DNA of 64,000 nt. Origin: Pseudomonadota bacterium (GTDB taxonomy: Bacteria; Pseudomonadota; Alphaproteobacteria; Rhizobiales; Tepidamorphaceae). The DNA lies in assembly GCA_023458595.1 (NCBI GenBank), contig JAEWYT010000016.1, forward strand, positions 5,291 through 69,290. Direction: 5' to 3'. Under the pieces are notes generated by a model. It saw nothing but the letters and a program-made list of their open reading frames with translations, was not told the origin of the DNA and searched no databases. Shown here piece by piece: positions 17,804 to 26,875 of this stretch. Numbering within the stretch: the first letter of the stretch is position 1; each line of letters begins with the position of its first letter. Position numbers and translations under genes: made by a program.

Positions 17804-18744
17804 GCCGCGAGATCGAGCAGCTTGGCGGCGTTGTGCGACGTGATCGTGCGGATGTCGTCGGAGGACACCTGCAGGTCGAGCAGCATGTCGACGATCATCC
17901 GGTAGCCGTCGACCGGCTTCGGCGCCTGCGTCAGGCCGAGGTCGGAGCCGAGGATCGTCTTGTCGACGCCGGCGATCTTGAGCAGGCGCGCCATGTCCTG
18001 CGGGTCGTGCTTCTTCGCGCGGCCGTCGATGAACATGCAGATCGAGTGCTCCATATAGACGCCGAGACCCGCGAGCTGGCGGATGTCCTCGTCGGAGAAG
18101 CCGACGACGTAGGTCGGGTGGTTCACAAGCATCTTCTTGATGCCGCGCTTCACCGCCTCCTCGAACAGGACGTGCTGCTCGGAGACGTGCAGGTGCCCGC
18201 CGGCGAGGATGATGTCGCCTTCCGCGATCAGGTCGAGGCATTGCCTGGCCTCGTCGATCAGGGCGCCGTTCGCGTCGAGGACGGTGAGCGGGATCGGCGG
18301 CAGCATGGGCTTGGCCGTCTTCGGGAAGGATTTCGACTCGTAGGCCTTGATGTGGTTCGCCGCCGCGAAAGTCGGCATCCATACGATCTTGCCGCCGAGC
18401 TTGATCGCGTGGTCGACCGCGTGCGGATTGATCCCGCCCGAGGCGTTGTTGAGCGCGACGCCCGAGAAGAGCTTGATCTCCGCGTCCGGATAGACAGACT
18501 TCAGCACCTGGCAGTGCGGCATGCCCACATAGTAGTGGTCCTTGTAGAGCAGGGCCTTGAACCCCGCGTCCCGCGCCTCCAGGAAGGCCTGGTGGTGGTC
18601 GAGGATGCGCGGCATCGCCGCCGGCCCGCTGTGGCAGTGCAGGTCGACCGCGCCGACCAGCAGTTCGGCGATCTGCGCGGCCCGTCCGGGCTCGAACTCG
18701 GGCGCCGGCACTATCATCGGATAGTCGGTGGTCGTCTCAGCCAT
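17800..18744 (-). CDS. DUF6282-type metal-dependent amidohydrolase-fold protein
   Basis: A 314-residue protein with DLHCHSGP near residue 34, an HxH metal site of the amidohydrolase superfamily, then KDHYY near 68, GHLHVSE near 199, LVNHPTY near 226 and GSDLG near 284, a likely catalytic Asp. It resembles the DUF6282 family, whose reaction I do not know. GAGGAG precedes the ATG. It sits between the aldolase and quinone reductase genes in a TRAP-linked operon, so hydrolysis of a small cyclic or amide substrate is plausible but not shown. Confidence 0.7.
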   Translation of the reverse strand: MAETTTDYPMIVPAPEFEPGRAAQIAELLVGAVDLHCHSGPAAMPRILDHHQAFLEARDAGFKALLYKDHYYVGMPHCQVLKSVYPDAEIKLFSGVALNNASGGINPHAVDHAIKLGGKIVWMPTFAAANHIKAYESKSFPKTAKPMLPPIPLTVLDANGALIDEARQCLDLIAEGDIILAGGHLHVSEQHVLFEEAVKRGIKKMLVNHPTYVVGFSDEDIRQLAGLGVYMEHSICMFIDGRAKKHDPQDMARLLKIAGVDKTILGSDLGLTQAPKPVDGYRMIVDMLLDLQVSSDDIRTITSHNAAKLLDLAA

Positions 18745-18771
18745 GGCTTTCTCCTCGCATGTACACTTACG

Positions 18772-19557
18772 TCACTTGGTGCCGAGCGCGGCGAGCTCGG
18801 AATAGGCCGCCGCGGCCGCCTTGCGCATGAACCCCTGGTCGGAGGCGACGATGAAGGCGCTCGCGCCGCGCTCCTGGAAGCCCTTTGCCTCCTCGGCATT
18901 CGCGACCATCACGACGACCGGTTTCCCGACCCTTTTCGCCGCCGACAGGATCACGTCGCAGGCGTCGCGGACTTCGGGCGCGCTGGCGTTCGCGACGCCG
19001 TAGGCCATCGTCAGGTCGCCGCGGCCGATGAAGAAGCCGTCGAGGCCCTCCGTCGCCACGATCGCGTCGATCTCGTCGAGCGCCTCCGGGTCCTCGATCA
19101 TGGCGATCGCCGTCACCGTGTCGTCGGACCGGTCGGCGTGCTCCCACATCGCGGTCGCGCCGAAACGGCCGGCCCGCGTGGTGTTCGAGAAGCCGCGCTT
19201 GCCCTTCCGGTAGCGGCAGGCGTCGGCGATCTCCTTCGCCTTCGCGGCAGAGGAGACGTGTGGCACGAGAATGCCGGTCGCCCCGTCGTCGAGCACGGAG
19301 AGGATCTTCGCTGCCGTCGGCTCGGCGACGCGCACCAGCGCGGCGGTGCCGCAGGCGCGGGCCGCCAGGATCGCCGCGTCGATCGTCACGCGGTCCCAGG
19401 GCGCGTGCTCCTCGTCGATGACGACGAACTCGAAGCCGACGTCGCCGATCACCTCGACGGGCTGCGTGGCAGGCGTCTTCATGAAAGTGCCGATCAGAAG
19501 CTCGCCGCCGATGAAGCGGTGGCGGAAAGGTTTCCCCGGGGAATTGTCCGAACTCAT
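18772..19557 (-). CDS. HpcH/HpaI family aldolase
   Basis: A 261-residue class II pyruvate aldolase. LLIGTFMK at the N-terminus, FVVIDEEHAPWD near 46, GILVPHVSSA near 96, IAMIEDPEAL near 152 and GLDGFFIGRGDL near 170 mark the barrel with its divalent metal Glu and Asp and the catalytic His/Arg. Family members split 4-hydroxy-2-oxoacids into pyruvate and an aldehyde. The ATG at 19557 with AAGGA upstream is preferred over a TTG one codon earlier. It is 32 bases after the TRAP permease, hinting that the imported acid is its substrate or precursor. Confidence 0.86.
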   Translation of the reverse strand: MSSDNSPGKPFRHRFIGGELLIGTFMKTPATQPVEVIGDVGFEFVVIDEEHAPWDRVTIDAAILAARACGTAALVRVAEPTAAKILSVLDDGATGILVPHVSSAAKAKEIADACRYRKGKRGFSNTTRAGRFGATAMWEHADRSDDTVTAIAMIEDPEALDEIDAIVATEGLDGFFIGRGDLTMAYGVANASAPEVRDACDVILSAAKRVGKPVVVMVANAEEAKGFQERGASAFIVASDQGFMRKAAAAAYSELAALGTK

Positions 19558-19589
19558 CAAATCGTTTCCTTCACGGTCTTTCGGGTCGG

Positions 19590-20870
19590 TCAGCGCACGG
19601 GCACGAAGGCTTCCGGCAGGAAAAGGGAGAACTGCGGGACAAGGGCGACCAGCAGCAGGACGAGGAGGCAGATGCCGATCAGCGGCAGCGCCTGCCGCGT
19701 CACCGCGCCGAGCGGCTGGCCCGATGCCGCGCAGACGATGAACAGAAGGATGCCGACCGGCGGCGTCGCCATGCCGATCACCACGTTCAGCACCACCACC
19801 GTGCCGAACTGGACGGGATCCATGCCGACCACCTTCTGGAACTCGAGCAGGATCGGCATCGTCAGGATCAGGATCGATATCGGCTCGAGGAACATGCCGA
19901 GCACCAGCAGCACGATCTGGAGCAGGAACATGACGACGATCGGGTTGTCGCTGACCTGCAGCACTGCCGAGGCGATCGTTGTCGGCACCTGTTCGAGCGT
20001 GAAGACATAGGCAACGATGGCCGCCATCGCGGTGATGAACAGGATCGACGCGCTGGCGATCGCCGTGGCGATCATCGCGTCCCAGATGCCCTTGAACGTC
20101 AGGTCGCGGTAGGCGAAGCCGACGATGAAGGCGTACACTACCGCGACGGCGGCCGCTTCCGTCGGCGTGAAGACGCCGGCCTTGATGCCGACGACGATGA
20201 TGACCGGCAGGAACAGGGCGGGCAGGGTGCGGATGGTCGATTGGCGTCGTTCCGCCCAGCCGACCTTCTCGGTGGTCGGAAAGCCGTCGCGCCGCGCCCG
20301 CCAGCCGGCATAGGTGAGCAGGCCCCCCGCTATCATGATGCCGGGCACGACTCCGGCGATGAAAAGCTGGCCGATCGAGGTGCCCGACAGGACGCCGTAG
20401 ACGATCATGGTGATGCTCGGCGGGATGATCGGGCCCATGACCGCGCTGACGCCGACGAGGGCGGCGGCATAGGCCGGCGGCATGCCCTGCTTGCGCATCG
20501 CCGGGACGAGGATCGAGCCGAGCGCCGAGGCTTCCGCGGTCGCGCTGCCGGAGATGCCGGCGAAGAAGCCGGAGGAAAGCACCGTCACCGACGACATGCC
20601 GCCCGCCCGGTGGCCCACCATTGCTCGGGCGAAGGTAACGATGCGGTCGGTGATGCCGCCGACGTTCATAAGGTTGCCGGCGAGCAGGAACAGCGGGATC
20701 GTCAGCAGGATGAACTGGTCGACGCCGGCCATCATCCGTTGCGGAAACGCGAGCAGCACCGATCCGTTTCCGCTGACGAACAGGTAGATCATTCCGCCGA
20801 CGCCGAGCGCCAGCGAGATCGGCACGCCGACGGCGAGCAGGAGGAAGAAGGCCCCGAAGAAACCGCCCAT
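19590..20870 (-). CDS. dctM: TRAP transporter large permease
   Basis: A 426-residue DctM-family protein with about twelve membrane helices. LTIPLFLLAGNLM near 54, the SGFFAGISGSATAEASALGS stretch near 90-110 and a MGPIIPPSITMIVYG motif near 130 are family hallmarks. It couples Na+ influx to uptake of an organic acid delivered by DctP. It begins 13 bases after the small permease, in the usual P-Q-M order. The cargo cannot be read from the sequence. Confidence 0.93.
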   Translation of the reverse strand: MGGFFGAFFLLLAVGVPISLALGVGGMIYLFVSGNGSVLLAFPQRMMAGVDQFILLTIPLFLLAGNLMNVGGITDRIVTFARAMVGHRAGGMSSVTVLSSGFFAGISGSATAEASALGSILVPAMRKQGMPPAYAAALVGVSAVMGPIIPPSITMIVYGVLSGTSIGQLFIAGVVPGIMIAGGLLTYAGWRARRDGFPTTEKVGWAERRQSTIRTLPALFLPVIIVVGIKAGVFTPTEAAAVAVVYAFIVGFAYRDLTFKGIWDAMIATAIASASILFITAMAAIVAYVFTLEQVPTTIASAVLQVSDNPIVVMFLLQIVLLVLGMFLEPISILILTMPILLEFQKVVGMDPVQFGTVVVLNVVIGMATPPVGILLFIVCAASGQPLGAVTRQALPLIGICLLVLLLVALVPQFSLFLPEAFVPVR

Positions 20871-20883
20871 CAGATCCGGTCCG

Positions 20884-21468
20884 TCATAGCGCGCTGTCGC
20901 CGTGGACGCCGGTCGGCCTCGACGGCCCGGTGTGGTGCTTCAACGCCACGAGGTCGGACACGATCGAGCCGATGATGTGCAGGCCGAGCAGGGCGCTGCC
21001 CACGGAGACCGAGATGTAGACCCACCAGATCGAGACTCCGATCTCGCGGCCGGTGATCGACATCCAGATGAAATCGAGCGCGGGAATCTTCTGCATCTGC
21101 AGCCGGCCGGCGTAGACGACGCCGTTGACGGTCATCAGCCACAGGAAGACGAGGATCGGGATCGCCGCCAGAGCCTTGAGCGCTATCCGCCAGCCCGGCT
21201 TCAGCATCAGGGGCACGATCTCGACGGCGACCAGCTCGCCCTTCTGGTAGGCGAGGCCGACGAGCAGGAAGGTCTGCCAGATCAGGATGTAGCGGCACAG
21301 TTCCTCGGCCCAGATGAGCGAGGAACTGAACAGGTAGCGCATGACCACCTGCACGGCCATCACCGCGACGATCGTCAGCATGGAGATGCCCGCGAGAAAG
21401 CGGATCAGCCGCTCGTACCACGCGACCAGCCGCATCACGCCGTTCGTGGCTGCTCCGTTGGATGACAT
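20884..21468 (-). CDS. dctQ: TRAP transporter small permease
   Basis: A 194-residue DctQ-family protein with four hydrophobic helices. The conserved SLIWAEELCRYILIWQTFLL stretch near 50-69 contains the amphipathic segment that contacts DctM. It lies between the DctP and DctM genes. The C-terminal tail HHTGPSRPTGVHGDSAL is polar and cytoplasmic. Confidence 0.9.
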   Translation of the reverse strand: MSSNGAATNGVMRLVAWYERLIRFLAGISMLTIVAVMAVQVVMRYLFSSSLIWAEELCRYILIWQTFLLVGLAYQKGELVAVEIVPLMLKPGWRIALKALAAIPILVFLWLMTVNGVVYAGRLQMQKIPALDFIWMSITGREIGVSIWWVYISVSVGSALLGLHIIGSIVSDLVALKHHTGPSRPTGVHGDSAL

Positions 21469-21556
21469 CGGCCGTACCCCGAAAGCTCAGGATTGTCGGC
21501 CCCGCGGACGCAAACGGTGCCACCGTCCGCGGGGCTCTTCTCGCTCGGGAGGAGCG

Positions 21557-22555
21557 TCAGGATTCCGACTGGGCGAGCGCCACGAACTCGGCGATGAGCG
21601 GCGACTTCTGGCTCCACTCGCCGACCAGCGGCGCGACCTTCTGCTTCATTGCGGGCAGGTCCTCCAGCTCGAAGATCTCGACGCCCTTCGCGCGCAGCTC
21701 GTCGCGGCCGGTGTAGTCCTGGTTCTTGGTGTAGGCGAGCGTCGGCGCGATCGAGTCCTTGCCGGCCTGGCGCATGGCCTGCTGGACCTCGGCGGGCAGG
21801 CCGTCGAAGAACGTCTTGTTGATGACGGTGACGTTGTGCCAGGGGTAATGGCCGGTCAGCGTAAAGTTCTTGCCGACCTCCCACAGGTTCTCGCCGAGCA
21901 TCGAGGAGACGTTGATCTCCACCGCGTCGATGACCTTGGTTTCCAGGGCGCCGTAGACCTCGCCGTAGGGCAGGCCGACAGGGCTGGTGCCGATCGTCTC
22001 CCAGATCGCCTTGTGCAGCGGCACCGGCACGATGCGGGTCTTGAGGCCGGCGAAGTCGTCGGTCTTCTTCACCGGATCCTTGGCCGACAGGAAGTTGCGC
22101 TGGCCGATGTCGGTCGTCTGAAGGCCGACGAGCCCGGCCGGCTCCAGGTCGTCGAGGATCTTCTGGGCGACGTCGCTGGTGGCCAGCTTGGTGAACTGGT
22201 CGTAGTCCTTGATCAGGAACGGCAGCTGGTAGGCGTCGAGCGCCGGGCGGCCGGTGACGAGCGGGAACAGGATGCCGCTCGACGAGCACATTTCGTTGGT
22301 GCCGGCGAGCGTCGCCTCGAGGTTCTGCTTGTCGTCGCCGAGCTGGCGGTTCGGGAAGATCGTAATGTCGACCGCGCCGGGAACCAGCGCTTCGAGCGCT
22401 TTCTTGAATTCGACGGTGGCGATGTGGCCCGGATGGATCTCGTTCGCGGCGTGGGCGAGCTTGATCTTGACCGGGTTCGCCCGCGCGACATAGGGCATCG
22501 CCAGGGCGGCGGCCGCGGCACCGGAGACCGCGAGCATTCTGCGACGTGTAAACAT
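21557..22555 (-). CDS. dctP: TRAP transporter solute-binding protein
   Basis: A 332-residue periplasmic binding protein. TRRRMLAVSGAAAAALAMPYVARA is a signal peptide with twin Arg, so Tat export is possible. The mature start KIKLAHAANEIHPGHIATVEFK and the region GLKTRIVPVPLHKAIWETIGTSPVGLPYGEVYGAL hold the ligand Arg typical of DctP proteins binding carboxylates. GGAGGGAG precedes the ATG. It is the first gene of the seven-gene catabolic run and is divergent from the cupin-like gene. Confidence 0.92.
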   Translation of the reverse strand: MFTRRRMLAVSGAAAAALAMPYVARANPVKIKLAHAANEIHPGHIATVEFKKALEALVPGAVDITIFPNRQLGDDKQNLEATLAGTNEMCSSSGILFPLVTGRPALDAYQLPFLIKDYDQFTKLATSDVAQKILDDLEPAGLVGLQTTDIGQRNFLSAKDPVKKTDDFAGLKTRIVPVPLHKAIWETIGTSPVGLPYGEVYGALETKVIDAVEINVSSMLGENLWEVGKNFTLTGHYPWHNVTVINKTFFDGLPAEVQQAMRQAGKDSIAPTLAYTKNQDYTGRDELRAKGVEIFELEDLPAMKQKVAPLVGEWSQKSPLIAEFVALAQSES

Positions 22556-22821
22556 GTTGGACTCCCTCCCGTTTCGTCTAGCAGAACGTTGTTACGTTTT
22601 ATGGCGCTACCATCCTATGAGTGGGTCGGCGATGTCAACAGCGCGTCCAGAGCCGAATGGAGAAAATTTCGCCCTGCGGAGTGTGCTTCCGCCCTCCCGA
22701 GCCGCCGACCGCCGCGCACTTGACAAAATGCGCGGGCATGGGCTTGTTATTTTTAAGCACATCGTTCTGCTGTAAAGAACGAGGTCTGCCCTCGGGCAGG
22801 GCAGGAAACAGGAGGAAGGGC

Positions 22822-23727
22822 ATGTACGACCGCACCGATCCACGCTCCCGCATGGCCGCCGCAACGGCGGCGAAGCAGCCGGCCACGACCTTCGCGGGCG
22901 CCGACTACGGGCTCTTTTACGAAGACGGCCCGCAGATCTCGGACGCGCTCTCGAAATCCTGGCTGACGCGCGGGCAGAATTTCCTGGTCGCCTACACGGA
23001 GACCGAGCCCGGGGCGGTGCTGGAGCGCAAGGGCCAGACCGACGAATACGTCCTGCTGCTGCACGACAAGGACGTGCCGGTGACGGTCGAGGCGGGGGCG
23101 GAGAATGTCGACGTTCCGGGTTTCTCGCTCGTCATCGTCCCGCCCGGCGACAGCCGCGTCACGCTCCACAGGGGCGGTCGCTGCACGCGCATCTTCTCGA
23201 CGCAGTCGAAGGACCTCGCCGAGCTCTGCGCCAACGCCGCCTCCTATGCCGAGCCGCATCCCAACATCCCCCCGTTCGAGCCGTGGCCGGAACCGGTCGG
23301 CGGCTACAGGGTCCGCGTCTACAGCCTCGACATCCCGAAGCAGGAGGGCCGCTTCGGCCGCATCTTCCGCTGCACGACGCTGATGGTGAACTACCTCGAT
23401 CCGCAGGTCGGTCCGCGCGACACCGCCAAGCTGTCGCCGCATCACCACGACGATTTCGAGCAGGGCTCGCTCGCCGTCGACGGCTCCTACACCCATCACC
23501 TGCGCTGGCCGTGGACGACCGACATGGCCAACTGGCGTGAGGACGAGCACGCCTTCTGCAAGGCGCCCTCGCTCACCGTCATTCCGCCGCCCGCGATCCA
23601 TACCTCGCGCGGCATGGAAGCTTCCCTCAACCAGCTCGTCGACATCTTTTCGCCGCCGCGATTCGATTTTTCGAACCAGCCGGGATGGGTGTTGAACGCC
23701 GACGAATACCCGATGCCGCCGCAATAG
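22822..23727 (+). CDS. cupin-like protein of unknown function
   Basis: A 301-residue protein with two beta-rich halves. LSPHHHDDFEQGSLAVDG near 211-228 has clustered His and Glu as in a cupin metal site, and TVIPPPAIHTSRGM near 257 gives a further His. The first half (YTETEPGAVLERKGQTDEY) resembles a degenerate cupin without obvious ligands. No signal peptide is seen. GGAGG precedes the ATG at 22822. It is divergent from dctP and followed by an IclR regulator, so an isomerase or dioxygenase role in the same pathway is plausible but unproven. Confidence 0.65.
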   Translation: MYDRTDPRSRMAAATAAKQPATTFAGADYGLFYEDGPQISDALSKSWLTRGQNFLVAYTETEPGAVLERKGQTDEYVLLLHDKDVPVTVEAGAENVDVPGFSLVIVPPGDSRVTLHRGGRCTRIFSTQSKDLAELCANAASYAEPHPNIPPFEPWPEPVGGYRVRVYSLDIPKQEGRFGRIFRCTTLMVNYLDPQVGPRDTAKLSPHHHDDFEQGSLAVDGSYTHHLRWPWTTDMANWREDEHAFCKAPSLTVIPPPAIHTSRGMEASLNQLVDIFSPPRFDFSNQPGWVLNADEYPMPPQ

Positions 23728-23893
23728 CGGCACCGGTGCCGCCGTTCCCGCGGGCGGCGCCGGCGGTCCGTTTGACTTCCCCCGGGGCGGGAGCGCATCT
23801 TGGCGGCGTCCGGGCGGGCTGGCGACCGTTCCCGGTGCGATCGGCGCGGCGGAGCGCCTGCCGGAACCGGGTGGCGAACTGAAACGGGGCGAG

Positions 23894-24703
23894 ATGGCGA
23901 AAGGCTCAGGGATACAGGCTGTCGAGTTCGCGCTGAGCATCCTCGAATACGTCGCCCATTGTCAGACGTCCGTGGGCGTTTCGGAGCTCGCGCGGGCTTT
24001 CGGCACGACCAAGAGCCGCATCCACCGCCATCTGCAGACGCTCGTCGCCGCCGGCTACCTGATCCGCTCGCAGGACACCGAGCGCTACAGCGTCAGTGCC
24101 CGCCTGATGGCGCTCGGCCAGGCGGTGAGCGAGAGCTTCGAGATCGCGACCGCGGCCCGGGAAGTGGCGCGGGCACTGCGCGACAGTCTCGGCCACACGG
24201 TCGCGATCAGCCAGCCCGAGCTGGAAGGCAACCGGATCCTGCTGCTCATGCCGAGCCGCTCCAACATCGACATCTCGGTGAAGCCCGGCTCGCTGCTGCC
24301 GTTCCATTCGAGCGCGCAGGGCAAGGTGAGCCTTGCCTTCGGCGATCCGGCGCGGCTCGAACAGGTCTGTTCCCAGAAGCTTGAGCAGCGCACCCCGGCG
24401 ACCGTTGCCGACCCGGTGCGGCTCCGCGCCGAAGTCGAGCAGGTGCGACGCCGGCGCTGGGCCGCGGCGCCCAACGAGGCGATGATCGGCCTGAACGCGC
24501 TCGCCGCCCCGATCTTCGATGCGCTCGGCGCCTATGTAGGCTCGGTCGCCATCACGGATTCGGTGCAGTTCATCCCCGAGGAGCCGTCCCGCGAACAGAT
24601 CGACCAGCTTCTGGACGCGGCCGAGAAGATTTCGAAGAATCTCGGCTACCGCGACGCCCCCGGCCGCCCGGCGGCGCTTCCGTCGGGCCTGCACCGGCAC
24701 TGA
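23894..24703 (+). CDS. IclR family transcriptional regulator
   Basis: A 269-residue regulator. A winged helix-turn-helix at about 25-70 has VGVSELARAFGTTKSRIHRHL as its recognition region. The C-terminal IclR effector domain includes LLPFHSSAQGKV near 137 and LNALAAPIFDALGAYVGSVAI near 197. IclR proteins usually sense an aromatic or carboxylic acid and act on adjacent catabolic genes. Position beside the TRAP/aldolase cluster and its divergent region (22556-22821) makes that cluster the likely target. Confidence 0.9.
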   Translation: MAKGSGIQAVEFALSILEYVAHCQTSVGVSELARAFGTTKSRIHRHLQTLVAAGYLIRSQDTERYSVSARLMALGQAVSESFEIATAAREVARALRDSLGHTVAISQPELEGNRILLLMPSRSNIDISVKPGSLLPFHSSAQGKVSLAFGDPARLEQVCSQKLEQRTPATVADPVRLRAEVEQVRRRRWAAAPNEAMIGLNALAAPIFDALGAYVGSVAITDSVQFIPEEPSREQIDQLLDAAEKISKNLGYRDAPGRPAALPSGLHRH

Positions 24704-24988
24704 AGCATCCGCAATTTGAGCCGCCGAATAGAGTAGAAAAGAAATATACAGAGAATATTGATTATTATAACTCAAATTATATTGAGATAACAAATAAATA
24801 TATCGGTATTTCCAAAACAAGTAAAATATATACTAGATATATATCTGCTATTATGAAGTATATTTCAGTAGAAATCGATCGACGAGTTGGAGAGAATATG
24901 TATTGACCGAAAATTTGGCCGGTGTATTAATATAGCCGGCTAATAGGGTAATTCGTGAGGGCAATAGACCATCAATAGGGGGGCGAAG
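24704..24988. other. very AT-rich intergenic region before the metallopeptidase gene
   Basis: These 285 bases have no gene. From about 24720 to 24955 the DNA is far more AT-rich than anything around it. It includes a perfect 12-base palindrome, AGATATATATCT, at 24835-24846, and CTCAA-N6-TTGAG at about 24762-24777. Such DNA in a GC-rich genome often marks acquired genes bound by xenogeneic silencers such as MucR or H-NS-like proteins. Confidence 0.7.
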
Positions 24989-26344
24989 ATGACCCTGTCG
25001 AAGCGGGCTTCCCTCAAGCAAGTCGTCCGCCTTCTTCGATCACACAAAGGCGAGCTTTCTCCCGCGGGCAGGGCCGAGCGGCTGTCCGCGTCGAGGCGAT
25101 TGCGGACGCTCTTGACCTTGGCCGCCAGCGTCCTGTTGTCAAGCTCGACGGGCGTTTTCGCAGCAGGCTTGTTCGAGCCGCTGTCGAGCGCTGAGGCCGC
25201 TTCTTTCCCGGTCGCCGTCGTCTCTCCGGTCAATGTCCGCGACCGTCTGGTACGGCTGGATTACCGCTATATGGAATCCAACTTGGCGCCGCTCGGCGCA
25301 GATATGGAACGCAGCCGCGTTCGCCGGGCGCCGACGGCTGCATCGATAGACGTCGAGTTGTTCCCGGACCTTTCCGTGACCATCGAGCGAACTCGTCTCG
25401 AGAAGGCTAGAGGCGAAGGCGGCGGCCTTATCTGGTCCGGTTCCATGACAGACGATGCCATCGGCGATGCCGTGCTCGTCGTCTCCGGTGGCCAGATCAC
25501 CGGCCGAATTCTCTACGAGCGCCGGCTCTTCCGGATCACGCCCGTCAGCGGCGCCGTGCACCGTATCGTTGAGATCGATGCATCCAAGTTTCCGGGCGAT
25601 GTCGTTGTGATCCCGCCGCGAGCGGATCGCGGCATCGTCGAGGGCATCAAAGAGTCGGCCCGGAAGACCGAGATACGAATCCTGATGCCGTATACGAAGA
25701 AGGCAGCGTCGGAATCGGGGCACATAGTTCAGGACGCCAAGCTTGCGATAGCTCTCGGCAACCGGTCGCTGAGGAACGCTGGCGTGAGGATCAGATACGT
25801 CCTGGCCGGCACGATGAAAGTGCCAGGCTATGCCGAGCCGACGGACTTTTCCGACACTTTGCACGATTTGACTTATGGAACTGGTGGTTTCGATGCCGTT
25901 CACGCGATGCGTGATAGCACACAGGCGGATCTGGTCGCTCTATTGCGTGTCGGGCTGCAATATTGTGGGATCGGTTGGCTCAACGAAGACCCGGACCCGG
26001 CCAGCGAGCAATGGGGCTTTTCGGTAACGTCGATAGAGTGCGTCTCCGACGACACTGTTTCCCACGAAGTCGGTCACAATCAGGGCCTTCGCCACGACCG
26101 GTTCGTAGAGCCGAAGGCGCCGAAAAGCCGTTACAACTATGGCTTCGTGAACAAGAATGCGAGGATTCGCTCTGTCATGGCCTATACGAACAAGTGCAGC
26201 AGTTGCACAAAGGTGTTGATGTATTCTTCTTCGAAGAAGAAATACAAAGGGCACAAGCTCGGGATAAAGCAGGGCAAGCGTGGTGCCGCCGATGCGGCCC
26301 GCACCCTCGACGAGAACCGAAGCGTGATTTCGAACTTTCGCTGA
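24989..26344 (+). CDS. secreted reprolysin-like zinc metallopeptidase
   Basis: A 451-residue protein. After a basic 40-residue N-terminus, a hydrophobic segment (41-60) ends near AAG, consistent with an unusually long signal or an N-terminal anchor. A pro-like region is followed by a catalytic domain with HEVGHNQGLRHD at 359-370, the HExxHxxGxxHD zinc site of metzincins (M12-like), and a downstream SVMAYT that fits the Met-turn. Paired Cys lie at CGIG/CVS and KCSSC. Codon use is less GC-biased than in neighbours, and AT-rich DNA lies upstream, so acquisition by transfer is likely. The target is unknown. Confidence 0.78.
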   Translation: MTLSKRASLKQVVRLLRSHKGELSPAGRAERLSASRRLRTLLTLAASVLLSSSTGVFAAGLFEPLSSAEAASFPVAVVSPVNVRDRLVRLDYRYMESNLAPLGADMERSRVRRAPTAASIDVELFPDLSVTIERTRLEKARGEGGGLIWSGSMTDDAIGDAVLVVSGGQITGRILYERRLFRITPVSGAVHRIVEIDASKFPGDVVVIPPRADRGIVEGIKESARKTEIRILMPYTKKAASESGHIVQDAKLAIALGNRSLRNAGVRIRYVLAGTMKVPGYAEPTDFSDTLHDLTYGTGGFDAVHAMRDSTQADLVALLRVGLQYCGIGWLNEDPDPASEQWGFSVTSIECVSDDTVSHEVGHNQGLRHDRFVEPKAPKSRYNYGFVNKNARIRSVMAYTNKCSSCTKVLMYSSSKKKYKGHKLGIKQGKRGAADAARTLDENRSVISNFR

Positions 26345-26614
26345 ATTGGTCATCGGATCTGAAACGCTGGCGATCGGTCGCCGCCGACGGCGGAGGGTCG
26401 TCGTCGCGGCCGGTCTGCCGTGCGTTCATGGATCCTCCGAGAGCCCTTCTGGAAAGCGGAGCCTCCGCGCGACAGCCGCCGCTCGGCTCGCTGCCTTCCG
26501 ACCGTGAACGGGAGGATGAAGCGGACCAAGGGCTGTTCCACCAAACTTTTGATTGGTTGGCGGAAATCACCGCACCGGCAGCCGAACGCGGCAATTTGGA
26601 GAAGAAGGAAGATT

Positions 26615-26688
26615 TGGCTGGGGGACCTGGATTCGAACCAGGACTAGCGGAGTCAGAGTCCGCGGTTCTACCGTTAAACTATCCCCCA
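26615..26688 (-). tRNA. tRNA-Gln (CUG)
   Basis: A complete 74-base cloverleaf with encoded CCA. The acceptor stem is TGGGGGA/TCCCCCA with discriminator G, D-stem GTTT/GAAC, anticodon stem GCGGA/TCCGC and loop CTCTGAC giving anticodon CUG. The U1-A72 pair with discriminator G is typical of glutamine tRNAs. It sits between two accessory-looking secreted-protein genes. Confidence 0.93.
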
Positions 26689-26875
26689 GCGGAAAGCCGC
26701 GTCTGCTTTCGGCGGCTTGGCTGGCCGGTGCCGTTCGGCCGCTCGGGCCCGGCGCCGGATCAGCCGCTCAGATAACGTTTCGATCTTCCCGTGTCCACCC
26801 TCGGGCGGGGCAAAATTTGAACGCCCCGGGCCTTGGTCCCGGAAACCCGATGGTCGGAGAGACCGGCGAAACCGG

